From an uncultured Pseudomonadota bacterium (GTDB lineage: Bacteria; Pseudomonadota; Gammaproteobacteria; Burkholderiales; SCOH01): a stretch of 8,740 nucleotides of DNA. Positions 1 to 6,713 of this stretch are shown here, one piece after another. The stretch is taken from positions 1-8,740 of the forward strand of contig CALMFQ010000473.1 in assembly GCA_937863215.1 (NCBI GenBank), written 5' to 3'. A program made the position numbers and the translations under genes. The notes below the pieces were generated by a model. That model was not told the origin of the DNA. It did no database searches and saw only the letters and a program-made list of their open reading frames with translations. Numbering within the stretch: position 1 is the first letter of the stretch; each line of letters begins with the position of its first letter.

Positions 1-234
1 CGGCTGGTGTCGCCGCTGCTGGCGCTGAGCGGCGCCGGCCGCATCGACTGGCCGGGCGATCTGCTCGATTACCAGTTGCTGGCGACGCTGGAAACCAGCC
101 AGGGCAAGATCGATCTACGCGGGGTGCAGGTGCCGGTGAAAATCAGCGGTCCGCTTGCCAGTCCGCATTATTCGGCCGATCTGCGGCCATTGATCGAACG
201 GCTGGCAAAACTCGGCAGCCGGGTCGGAAAATGA
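1..234 (+). CDS. AsmA-family protein, C-terminal fragment (5' end outside window)
   Basis: The frame is open from base 1 to a TGA at 232-234, giving about 77 residues of the C-terminal end of a longer protein. The pattern 'G-x-G-x-I-D', then 'DYQLLATLE', then 'VPVKISGPLASPHYSADL' and a basic tail is typical of the extreme C-terminus of AsmA-like proteins. These are large inner-membrane-anchored proteins facing the periplasm, linked to outer-membrane assembly and phospholipid transport. The GTG at base 7 is probably internal rather than a start, because the frame runs on to the window edge. The stop codon directly abuts a palindromic terminator shared with the convergent binding-protein gene. 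Family assignment comes from motif recognition on a short fragment. The specific paralogue (AsmA, YhjG or TamB-like) cannot be decided. Confidence 0.75.
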   Translation, partial: RLVSPLLALSGAGRIDWPGDLLDYQLLATLETSQGKIDLRGVQVPVKISGPLASPHYSADLRPLIERLAKLGSRVGK

Positions 235-258
235 ACAGGGCTGCCGCGGCAGCCCTGT
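235..258. terminator. Perfect 12-bp palindrome between convergent genes, probable bidirectional terminator
   Basis: Bases 235-246 are the exact reverse complement of 247-258, giving a GC-rich stem that would fold with a short central loop. Read on the minus strand it is followed by TCATTTTCC, a usable U-rich tail for the binding-protein transcript. On the plus strand the tail is poor (CGATGGCGG). The palindrome starts on the base after the AsmA-like stop codon and ends 22 bases before the stop of the minus-strand gene. Minus-strand termination is therefore the better-supported role. Confidence 0.7.
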
Positions 259-280
259 CGATGGCGGTAAATTTCCCGCT

Positions 281-1489
281 TCAGCGCATCAGATCGCCGT
301 TGGCGCCAATCACGGTCACATCGACGTACTTCGAGCCGCGCCGTTCGCCGGGGCCGAAGTTGACGTAGAAGCCGCCTGCATCGTAGCCCTTCAGCGCTTC
401 CAGTCCGCTGAACATGCCGGCACGGCTGGTGCCGCCGCGGCGCACCGCTTCGGTGATGATCTTGGCGACGATATGGCCTTCCATGGTCAGGTAGCTGAGC
501 GGCGTTTTCGGCGCGTATTCCGCCATGATCTTCTGGTGTTCCTTCGACAGCGGCGTCAGCGAGTTGGTCGGCATCGGCATTACCTGCGAGATACCGACCC
601 CGTGCGCCATTCCCTGCACGCCGATGTTCTTCACCAATGTGCGCGCCGATACCGTTGACAGCGCAAACAATTGCGCACCCGGATCGATCTGCCGGTATTG
701 CTTGATGAAATTGCCGGCCGGGGTGGTGTTGGCAAGCATGATCACCGCCTGCGGCCGCGCGGCGGAGATGTTTTTCACCGCATCCGAAATATCGCCGGTC
801 TTGGCGCTGTAGATGCCTTTCGACGCCAGTTGCAGCTTGTGCTCTTTCAGCGCTTCATTGATCGCCGCCAGGCCGGTCTTGCCGAACGCATCGTCGGAAT
901 AGAGTACGCCGATTTTCTGCATCCCCAGGCTGACCGCCTGTTTCACGATCTTGCGCGCTTCGTCGGAATAGCCGGCGCGCACGTGGAACAGTTGCGGGAT
1001 ATGGCCTTCGGTCATGGTGTCGGCGCCGAGCTGGTAATTGCCCTGTTCCGCCTTGTGCTCTTCCGTGCCGTGTGCGGCGCGCAGTGAATCGGCGCCGGTC
1101 AGCGGGCCGACCAGCGCGATATTGTTCTTCTGCAGCGTCTTGGTGCGTACCAGCAGAGCCACGTTCGGAGTGCCGGTAAAGCCGGCCAGCACATCGACGT
1201 TGTCGTTGATCAGCGCCTGCGCGTTCTGGAATGTTTTGGCCGGCACGCTGGCATCGTCTTTGATGATCAGCTTGATCTGCTTGCCGTTAGCGCCGCCCTT
1301 GGCATTGACGTAATCGAAATAGGCTTTCATCGCTGCCGAAAAATCCTTGCCAACTTCCGCCAGCGGGCCGGTCAGGGCCACCGACTGGCCGACCAGGATT
1401 TCGTTGCCAGCCGCCAGCGCACTGCTGCCAGCACCGCTCAGTGCCAATGCCAGCGCGACGGCGCTAACCCGGAACAGTTGTTTTTTCAT
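281..1489 (-). CDS. Branched-chain amino-acid-type ABC transporter substrate-binding protein
   Basis: 402 residues; periplasmic ligand-binding subunit of a LivK-like ABC importer (Periplasmic_binding_6 type). Residues 1-26 are a Sec signal peptide (MKKQLFRVSA, hydrophobic core, cleavage after ALA). The mature protein starts AGNEILVGQSVALTG, the classic first strand of the family. Other family landmarks are GPLTGAD (128-134), FHVRAGYSDEAR (168-179), a YSDDAFG hinge segment (197-203), MEGHIVAKI (336-344) and a C-terminal GSKYVDVTVI (385-394). The ATG at 1489 was chosen because it gives a proper signal peptide and has AAGGTGGAG eight bases upstream; an in-frame ATG at 1570 would add an implausible 27-residue extension. 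Residues about 138-165 look like an insertion relative to my recollection of the family. No permease or ATPase gene adjoins it, so the ligand and partner transporter are unknown. Confidence 0.9.
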   Translation of the reverse strand: MKKQLFRVSAVALALALSGAGSSALAAGNEILVGQSVALTGPLAEVGKDFSAAMKAYFDYVNAKGGANGKQIKLIIKDDASVPAKTFQNAQALINDNVDVLAGFTGTPNVALLVRTKTLQKNNIALVGPLTGADSLRAAHGTEEHKAEQGNYQLGADTMTEGHIPQLFHVRAGYSDEARKIVKQAVSLGMQKIGVLYSDDAFGKTGLAAINEALKEHKLQLASKGIYSAKTGDISDAVKNISAARPQAVIMLANTTPAGNFIKQYRQIDPGAQLFALSTVSARTLVKNIGVQGMAHGVGISQVMPMPTNSLTPLSKEHQKIMAEYAPKTPLSYLTMEGHIVAKIITEAVRRGGTSRAGMFSGLEALKGYDAGGFYVNFGPGERRGSKYVDVTVIGANGDLMR

Positions 1490-1497
1490 GCAATAGA

Positions 1498-1506
1498 CTC
1501 CACCTT
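1498..1506 (-). promoter_or_regulatory. Ribosome binding site deciding the binding-protein start
   Basis: Read on the minus strand this is AAGGTGGAG, eight bases before the ATG at 1489. It supports that start over the longer in-frame ATG at 1570. Confidence 0.7.
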
Positions 1507-1569
1507 GTTGATGCCGGCGCCAAAAGCTTGCTGCAATCCGCGTGCCCGGACAGGTCCAGTTGACTTCCA

Positions 1570-1583
1570 TATGTTATAGCATA
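1570..1583 (-). promoter_or_regulatory. Candidate extended -10 promoter of the binding-protein gene, within a near-palindrome
   Basis: On the minus strand the segment reads TATGCTATAACATA. It contains TGCTATAAC (bases 1581 down to 1573), an extended -10 (TGnTATAAT) with one mismatch. The -35 at the usual distance is poor (TTAGCG, bases 1601-1596). Transcription would begin near 1566, leaving a leader of about 76 bases. The same 14 bases are an almost perfect dyad (12 of 14 symmetric), so an operator could overlap the promoter. No good promoter for mutY could be picked out in this divergent gap. Confidence 0.35.
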
Positions 1584-1631
1584 CGCGATTATCTTCGCTA
1601 ATCGGCGCCAGTAGCGGCGTTGCTGAACTCG

Positions 1632-2684
1632 ATGAATTTTTCTCCCGTTTTGCCGGCGGATTTTGCCAGCCGCCTGATTGCCTGGCAGCAACAACACGGC
1701 CGCCACGATCTGCCGTGGCAGGCAAGCCGCGACCCGTATCGCGTCTGGCTGTCGGAAATCATGTTGCAGCAGACGCAGGTGGTGACGGTAATCCCGTATT
1801 ACCTGCGCTTTCTTGAATTGTTTCCAACGCTGGCCGACCTGGCCGCCGCACCGCAGGATGCGGTATTGGCCGCCTGGAGCGGGCTCGGTTATTACAGCCG
1901 GGCGCGCAATCTGCACAAGGCGGCGCAGCAGGTAATGGCTGAGCACGGCGGTGTGTTTCCGCTGCAGTGCGAGCAGATTGCCGCCTTGCCCGGCATAGGC
2001 CCATCCACGGCGGCGGCGATTGGTGCATTTGCTTTCGGCCAGCCGCATGCGATTCTCGACGGCAATGTGAAGCGGGTGTTGTGCCGTTTTTTCGGTATCG
2101 ACGGTTACCCGGGCGCAAAGAAGGTTGAAACCCGGCTGTGGCAGATTGCCGATGCGCTGGCTCCAGCCAGCGGTATCGAGGCTTACACCCAAGCGCAAAT
2201 GGACCTCGGCGCCACCATCTGCACCCGCGGCAAGCCGCAATGCCTGCTGTGCCCGCTGCAGCAGGATTGCGTGGCGCGGATCGAGGGGCGCACCGGCGAG
2301 CTGCCAGCGTCGAAGCCGAAAAAAGCCTATCCGGAACGCGAAACAGTGATGCTGCTGCTACGCCAGCAGGATCGTCTGCTGCTGCAGAAACGCCCCGCAA
2401 CCGGCATCTGGGCCGGCTTGTGGAGTTTTCCCGAAGTTGATACGACCTTGCAGGCGGAAAATTGGTGCCAGGCGACGCTGGGCTGCAGCGGTGAGGTGCA
2501 GCCACCGCTGGCGCAATTCAGCCATGCGTTTACCCATTTCAGGCTGCATATCACGCCGCTGCCGGTGTACCTGCTGGCGCCGCCGGCGGCGCAGCAGCCG
2601 AGCATGCAGTGGCTGAGTATCGCCGAAGCACTGCAGGCAGGCATTCCCACGCCGGTGCGCAAGATACTGCTTGAACTCCGTTGA
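1632..2684 (+). CDS. mutY: A/G-specific adenine DNA glycosylase MutY
   Basis: 350 residues, normal MutY length. It excises adenine mispaired with 8-oxoguanine and so prevents G:C to T:A mutation. Visible in order: catalytic Glu42 in SEIMLQQTQV; the GLGYYSRARNLHKAA segment (84-98); the helix-hairpin-helix LPGIGPSTAAAI (119-130); catalytic Asp143 in ILDGNVKRVL; the [4Fe-4S] ligands Cys197-x6-Cys204-x2-Cys207-x5-Cys213; and a C-terminal NUDIX-like 8-oxoG recognition domain from about 235 (ETVMLLLRQQDRLLLQKRP, then GIWAGLWSFPE). All catalytic and cluster residues are present. The ATG at 1632 is preferred. A TTG four codons earlier (1620) is possible. Neither start has a strong Shine-Dalgarno. The gene is divergent from the binding-protein gene and 267 bases upstream of argJ. 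Confidence 0.97.
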   Translation: MNFSPVLPADFASRLIAWQQQHGRHDLPWQASRDPYRVWLSEIMLQQTQVVTVIPYYLRFLELFPTLADLAAAPQDAVLAAWSGLGYYSRARNLHKAAQQVMAEHGGVFPLQCEQIAALPGIGPSTAAAIGAFAFGQPHAILDGNVKRVLCRFFGIDGYPGAKKVETRLWQIADALAPASGIEAYTQAQMDLGATICTRGKPQCLLCPLQQDCVARIEGRTGELPASKPKKAYPERETVMLLLRQQDRLLLQKRPATGIWAGLWSFPEVDTTLQAENWCQATLGCSGEVQPPLAQFSHAFTHFRLHITPLPVYLLAPPAAQQPSMQWLSIAEALQAGIPTPVRKILLELR

Positions 2685-2907
2685 GATGGAAACGCGTTGA
2701 TGTATTGACTGCGGGGGCGAATTGCTGCGCCCAGCGGTTAGGCAAGTCGCGAATCACACTTTGCCTGTCAGGCGCGGTTGCTAGCGCGGCGTTCGAAAAC
2801 TCGCCTATCCAAATGATCTGTTTCGTTTCCCGCGCGCTTGGCTCTTTGTAATTTATCCTGCTCGCCGAATAAATCAGCGCTTCCATAGCGGATTCGGGCA
2901 ATTCCAT

Positions 2908-2913
2908 TACAAT
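2908..2913 (+). promoter_or_regulatory. Candidate -10 element (TACAAT) for argJ
   Basis: TACAAT matches the sigma-70 -10 consensus in five of six positions and lies 38 bases before the argJ ATG, giving a leader of about 30 bases. No convincing -35 hexamer lies 15-19 bases upstream, so the call is tentative. The argJ ribosome binding site AAGGAA (2939-2944) is clear. Confidence 0.3.
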
Positions 2914-2951
2914 TCTGTCTTTGTCTGACCCATCCACCAAGGAATACCGCC

Positions 2952-4181
2952 ATGCCAGTCAATCTGCCCCTGCCTGATCCGACCAAACTGTTTCCCGTCG
3001 CCGGCGTCGAACTCGGTTTCGCCGAAGTCGGGGTGCGCAAGGCCGATCGCAAGGATCTGCTGCTGATCCGCCTGAGCGACAAGGCAACCGTAGCTGGCGT
3101 CTTCACCCGGAACCGCTTCTGCGCCGCGCCAGTACTGCTGTCGAAAGACCATCTGGCCGCGGGGCAGGGTATTCGTGCGCTGGTGATCAACACCGGTAAC
3201 GCCAACGCCGGCACCGGCGAAAAAGGCCTGCTCGACGCGCGTGCGGTGTGCGAGGCGGTAGCCGCCAAGCTCGGCCTCAAATCCAGCCAGGTATTGCCGT
3301 TTTCCACTGGAGTGATCCTGGAGCCGCTGCCGGTCGACCGCATCGTCACCGGTCTGCCGGCTGCGATTGCCAACCTCAAGCTGGATAACTGGGGTAACGC
3401 TGCCGAAGCGATCATGACCACCGATACCCAGCCGAAAGCCTATTCGCGCAGGGTGGAAATCGGCGGTAAAACCATCACCGTCACCGGCATCAGCAAGGGC
3501 GCCGGCATGATCCGGCCGAACATGGCTACCATGCTCGGCTACGTTGCCACCGACGCCGCCGTGCCGCAGGCGCTGCTGCAGCAATTGGTCGGCGATGCCG
3601 CCAATCGCTCGTTCAACCGCATCACCATCGACGGCGATACCTCGACCAACGATTCGTTCATGCTGATCGCCTCCGGCGAAGTGGCCGTGCCGGGTTTTGC
3701 CGATGCCGACAGCCGTGAGTTTGCCGAGCTGCGCCAAACCATTGTCGAAGTTTCGATCGAGCTGGCTCAGGCAATCGTACGTGACGGCGAAGGCGCGACC
3801 AAGTTCATCAGCGTCAACGTGCTGGGCGGCAAGAATGAGGCCGAATGCAGCGCCGTCGCTTATGCCATCGCCCACTCGCCACTGGTGAAAACCGCCTTCT
3901 TCGCCTGCGACCCGAACCTCGGCCGCCTGCTGGCCGCCATCGGCTACGCCGGCATCGCCGATCTGGATGTCAGCCGCGTCAACATGTGGCTCGACGACGT
4001 GTGGGTGGCGAAAAACGGCGGCCGCAACCCGGATTACAAGGAGGAGGACGGCCAGCGGGTGATGAAACAGGCGGAAATCACCGTCAAGGTCGACCTGGCA
4101 CGCGGCGGGGCTGAAACTACCGTCTGGACCTGCGATTTTTCCTATGAATACGTGCGGATCAATGCGGATTATCGGAGCTGA
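2952..4181 (+). CDS. argJ: Arginine biosynthesis bifunctional protein ArgJ (ornithine / N-acetylglutamate acetyltransferase)
   Basis: 409 residues, the normal length. ArgJ transfers the acetyl group of N2-acetylornithine to glutamate. In the bifunctional form it also makes N-acetylglutamate from acetyl-CoA, closing the cyclic arginine pathway. It is made as one chain that cuts itself before a conserved threonine into alpha and beta subunits. Here the cleavage motif is KGAGMIRPNMATML, with Thr193 as the new N-terminus and nucleophile. The oxyanion-hole pair Thr119-Gly120 lies in PFSTGVI. Other family signatures are VINTGNANAGTG (78-89), TIDGDTSTNDS, GEGATKFI and the C-terminal YVRINADYRS. The start is fixed by AAGGAA seven bases before the ATG. 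The substrate range (mono- or bifunctional) cannot be read with certainty. Confidence 0.97.
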   Translation: MPVNLPLPDPTKLFPVAGVELGFAEVGVRKADRKDLLLIRLSDKATVAGVFTRNRFCAAPVLLSKDHLAAGQGIRALVINTGNANAGTGEKGLLDARAVCEAVAAKLGLKSSQVLPFSTGVILEPLPVDRIVTGLPAAIANLKLDNWGNAAEAIMTTDTQPKAYSRRVEIGGKTITVTGISKGAGMIRPNMATMLGYVATDAAVPQALLQQLVGDAANRSFNRITIDGDTSTNDSFMLIASGEVAVPGFADADSREFAELRQTIVEVSIELAQAIVRDGEGATKFISVNVLGGKNEAECSAVAYAIAHSPLVKTAFFACDPNLGRLLAAIGYAGIADLDVSRVNMWLDDVWVAKNGGRNPDYKEEDGQRVMKQAEITVKVDLARGGAETTVWTCDFSYEYVRINADYRS

Positions 4182-4210
4182 TGGAACAGCCATGGTTGCT
4201 GGCTGAATGG

Positions 4211-4266
4211 CGGTGCCGTTGTGATGATCCTTGGCAACAAACTCGATGCTAGAGACAACGGTGCCG
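4211..4266 (+). other. Long-loop inverted repeat downstream of argJ
   Basis: CGGTGCCGTTGT (4211-4222) pairs along all 12 positions with ACAACGGTGCCG (4255-4266): ten Watson-Crick pairs and two adjacent G-U wobbles, with a 32-base loop. A tail with few T residues follows (GGTTTCGTTG), so it is a poor intrinsic terminator. It could be a weak terminator, an RNA-stability element, or a degraded inverted repeat. The wobble pairs favour an RNA structure on the plus strand over a DNA operator. Confidence 0.35.
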
Positions 4267-4286
4267 GGTTTCGTTGAGTGAATAAG

Positions 4287-4589
4287 ATGGAAAGTATCAC
4301 TCGTACAAGGTCAGCGTGGCAGTTCGCGCTGGCTTTGTCGTTCGGTATTTTTGTGGTCGCCTTGATTGTTTCGGTGTTCCACAACCAGGGAAAAAGCGTT
4401 GTCTGGCTTTCGCTTGCTCTGTGTTGCCTGCTCGATGCCTTGGCCAAGTTGATTTTCAAAGATCGTATTTATTTCCGAGGGATGTCTCTGGATTTCCACC
4501 AGAATCCGAAGTCCTATTGGTTTTACGTTGCATGTTGTGTTGCTATTGCTAGCCTTGCGTTGAGCAAGGTTTTTGATGGACTCGGCTAG
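4287..4589 (+). CDS. Small predicted three-helix membrane protein of unknown function
   Basis: 100 residues from the ATG at 4287; a GTG at 4278 would add three residues, and neither start has a good Shine-Dalgarno. Three hydrophobic stretches fit membrane helices: about 11-31 (WQFALALSFGIFVVALIVSV), 37-57 (SVVWLSLALCCLLDALAKLI, with Asp50 inside it) and 77-96 (YWFYVACCVAIASLALSKVF). Between helices 2 and 3 is a loop KDRIYFRGMSLDFHQNPKSYW. The 'RG...NP..YW' arrangement recalls loops seen in many small uncharacterised membrane proteins; that is recollection, not a match to a named family. By eye the GC content is clearly lower than in the flanking genes. This, and its place between argJ and the DUF815 gene, suggests a later insertion. 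It could be a non-essential or acquired gene. Confidence 0.6.
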   Translation: MESITRTRSAWQFALALSFGIFVVALIVSVFHNQGKSVVWLSLALCCLLDALAKLIFKDRIYFRGMSLDFHQNPKSYWFYVACCVAIASLALSKVFDGLG

Positions 4590-4906
4590 CGGAGCCCGCT
4601 TGCAGGCTGGGCAAGTGTCGCGCGCGCGATCGGGCTCTGCGGCGATGCTCGGTGCGGCCTGCGGGAGTTCGTTTGTGCAGGTTTATTGCGGGCGGTCTGC
4701 GGCCGTTTTCTTGCCATGCTGGAGGGCTCTCTGATGTTGCCTCTCCGACCTGCTTCTGTCTTGGCTTGCAGAGCATTTTGCCACTTGGGTGAATGAGCCT
4801 GTCTTGTTCAGGAATCCGGTGGATTGATGCTGATTTCGACGTACTGACCTACCGAAAACCACGCTGTTGTTGACGCTCCAATTCTAATTGTTGCAAAGGT
4901 TGCCTG
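4590..4906. other. 317-base stretch without a recognisable gene
   Basis: No convincing ORF, RNA gene or strong terminator was found between the small membrane-protein gene and the DUF815 gene. Short frames here lack ribosome binding sites and resemble no family. Near its right end TCTAAT (4883-4888) matches a -10 hexamer in five of six positions but has no matching -35; a TTGACG at 4870-4875 is too close to serve it. AAAGG at 4895-4899 is the ribosome binding site of the next gene. The promoter of the three-gene operon should lie here. Confidence 0.5.
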
Positions 4907-5767
4907 ATGCGTTCTCTAGATCAAACGATGCACTTGGCCGAGGCCATTCTGGCCCGGCTCGATCAGTATTTCCCGCCGCTGCCGCCGCGCGAACCGCATT
5001 GGGACTCGTCGCTGGCGTTCCGCTGGCGCATCCGCAATGGCCACGGCTATCTGGAGCCGGTGACTCATCTGCACAGGATCGCGCTCGACGATTTGCACAA
5101 TGTCGAGCCGCAGAAACAGGCAATCGAACAGAACACGCGCCAGTTCCTCGCCGGCAAGCCAGCCAACAATGTGCTGCTGACCGGCGCGCGCGGCACCGGC
5201 AAGTCGTCGCTGGTGAAAGCACTGCTGAACCAGTTTGCCGACCAAGGCTTGCGCCTGATCGAGGTGGAAAAGGAGCATCTGGTCGATCTGCCGGACATCG
5301 TCGAGCGCGTCGCCAGCCGGTCGGAGCGATTTATCGTCTTTTGCGACGACCTGTCGTTCGACGAGGGCGATGTTGCCTACAAGGCGCTGAAAGTGGCGCT
5401 GGACGGCTCGATTGCCGCAGCCAGCGACAATGTGCTGATCTACGCCACTTCGAACCGGCGCCACCTGCTACCGGAGTATTTCCACGAAAACGCCGGCACC
5501 AGGCATATCGGTGAGGAAATCCATCCGGCCGAAGCGATTGAGGAAAAAGTCTCGCTGTCGGAACGTTTCGGCCTGTGGGTGTCGTTTTACCCGTTCGACC
5601 AGAATCAGTATCTGGCCGCGGTTAATCATTGGCTACGCCATTTCGGCTGTGACCCGCAGGCGCCGGAGGTGGAGCGCGAAGCATTGAACTGGTCGCTGTC
5701 GCGCGGCATGCGCAGCGGCCGCGTGGCCTGGCAGTTCGCACGCGATTGGGCAGGGCGCCATGGTTGA
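4907..5767 (+). CDS. DUF815-family AAA+ ATP-binding protein
   Basis: 286 residues, typical for this family of single-domain AAA+-like ATPases, whose cellular role is not established. An N-terminal helical region (1-80) precedes Walker A GARGTGKS (93-100), Walker B IVFCDD (143-148) followed by LSFDEGD, a sensor-1 segment YATSNRRHLLPE (179-190), and a C-terminal region ending SGRVAWQFARDW. The conserved HPAEAIEEKVSLSERFGLW block (206-224), typical of DUF815, fixes the family. The start has AAAGG seven bases upstream. The last 8 bases overlap the Nudix gene, so the two are almost certainly translationally coupled. Adjacency to a MutT/Nudix gene recurs in betaproteobacteria from memory; a functional link is inference. 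Confidence 0.93.
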   Translation: MRSLDQTMHLAEAILARLDQYFPPLPPREPHWDSSLAFRWRIRNGHGYLEPVTHLHRIALDDLHNVEPQKQAIEQNTRQFLAGKPANNVLLTGARGTGKSSLVKALLNQFADQGLRLIEVEKEHLVDLPDIVERVASRSERFIVFCDDLSFDEGDVAYKALKVALDGSIAAASDNVLIYATSNRRHLLPEYFHENAGTRHIGEEIHPAEAIEEKVSLSERFGLWVSFYPFDQNQYLAAVNHWLRHFGCDPQAPEVEREALNWSLSRGMRSGRVAWQFARDWAGRHG

Positions 5768-6713
5768 ACCAGTGAAAGTTGTCGAAGTGGTCGCCGGCGT
5801 ACTGTTGCGGCCGAATGGCGAATTTTTCCTGTCGTCGCGGCCGCCGGGCAAAGTTTACCAAGGCTACTGGGAGTTCCCCGGCGGCAAGATCGAGCCGGGT
5901 GAAACGCCGCAGCAGGCGCTGGTGCGCGAGCTGCGCGAGGAGCTGGGCATCGAGGTGAAAAGCGCTTATCCGTGGCTGGTGCAGGTGTTCACCTATCCGC
6001 ACGCCACGGTGCGGCTGCAGTTCTTCCAGATTACCGAATGGGATGGCGAACCGCACCCGCACGAGGGCCAGCAGTTCTCCTGGCAGCAGCCGGGCGCCAC
6101 CGAGGTGAGTCCGATTCTGCCAGCCAATACGCCGATCCTGCGCGGGCTGGCTTTGCCGCGTGTGATGGGAATTACCCACCTGGCCTGCGAGCCAAGCCCA
6201 GAGCGCTTCCTGGCTCGGCTGCAGGCCGCTCTGGATAAGGGTTTGCAGCTGGTGCAACTGCGCGAAAGACATCTGCCGCCGGCACAACTGGCCGAATTCG
6301 GCCGCGAAGTAATGGCGCGTTGCCACGCCGCCGGTGCGCGGGTAGTGGTCAATGCCAACGCCGAGCTGGCGCGGCAGATCGGCGCCGATGGCTTGCATCT
6401 GCCCGCGGCCGATCTGCTGGCGTGCAGCGCCAGGCCGGATTTTGCGCTGGTCGGCGCATCGTGCCACAACACCAACGAACTGGCGCAGGCCGCCAGACTG
6501 GAGCTGGATTATGCGCTGCTCGGCCCGGTGTTGCCGACCCGGACGCATCCCGATGCAAGCCCGTTGGGCTGGGGCGGGCTGCAGCAGCTGCTGGCCGACG
6601 GTTTTGCACTACCGGTATTTGCACTGGGTGGCTTGTCTGCCGGCGATCTGGCTGTCGCGCGCGCGAACGGCGCACACGGCGTGGCACTGATGCGTGCGGC
6701 ATGGAGGGAATGA
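5760..6713 (+). CDS. MutT-type Nudix hydrolase fused to a ThiE-like domain
   Basis: 317 residues in two domains. Residues 1 to about 130 form a Nudix hydrolase with a complete Nudix box: Gly42-x5-Glu48-x7-Arg56-Glu57-x2-Glu60-Glu61-x-Gly63-Ile64. It is preceded by WEFPGGK, as in MutT, which hydrolyses 8-oxo-dGTP to the monophosphate. Residues about 134-316 resemble the TIM barrel of thiamine-phosphate synthase: LVQLRER (164-170), VVVNANAELA, GADGLHLPAADL (208-219), VGASCHNTNE, DYALLGPVLPT (250-260) and PVFALGGLSAGDL (285-297). The usual TK-type phosphate loop is replaced by RTHPDASPLGW. The same fusion is known in other proteobacterial MutT-like proteins, where the ThiE-like half is of uncertain activity. 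The gene overlaps the DUF815 gene by 8 bases and the lipoprotein gene by one base. 8-oxo-dGTP clean-up is the likely role; thiamine synthesis is doubtful. Confidence 0.92.
   Translation: MVEPVKVVEVVAGVLLRPNGEFFLSSRPPGKVYQGYWEFPGGKIEPGETPQQALVRELREELGIEVKSAYPWLVQVFTYPHATVRLQFFQITEWDGEPHPHEGQQFSWQQPGATEVSPILPANTPILRGLALPRVMGITHLACEPSPERFLARLQAALDKGLQLVQLRERHLPPAQLAEFGREVMARCHAAGARVVVNANAELARQIGADGLHLPAADLLACSARPDFALVGASCHNTNELAQAARLELDYALLGPVLPTRTHPDASPLGWGGLQQLLADGFALPVFALGGLSAGDLAVARANGAHGVALMRAAWRE

Noticed and set aside
1464..2240. Minus-strand frame of about 258 codons opposite mutY
   Set aside because: It runs across the divergent promoter gap into the binding-protein gene and its translation has no recognisable motif. 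mutY is complete on the other strand.
2715..2732. Hairpin GGGCG / CGCCC after mutY as a terminator
   Set aside because: It has only five pairs, an eight-base loop and no T-run on either side.
2551..2940. Minus-strand frame of 129 codons covering the mutY-argJ gap
   Set aside because: The upstream part looks slightly protein-like, but half of it is antisense to mutY, it resembles no family, and it has no ribosome binding site that I could see.
2907..4193. Long open frame (about 428 codons) on the minus strand opposite argJ
   Set aside because: It is the mirror of a high-GC, strongly conserved gene. Its translation is rich in Gly, His and Asp with no family motifs, and argJ is certain on the plus strand.
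5622..6548. Minus-strand frame of about 308 codons opposite the Nudix-ThiE gene
   Set aside because: Its translation is rich in Gln, His and Arg as expected of an antisense high-GC frame, and it conflicts with two certain plus-strand genes.
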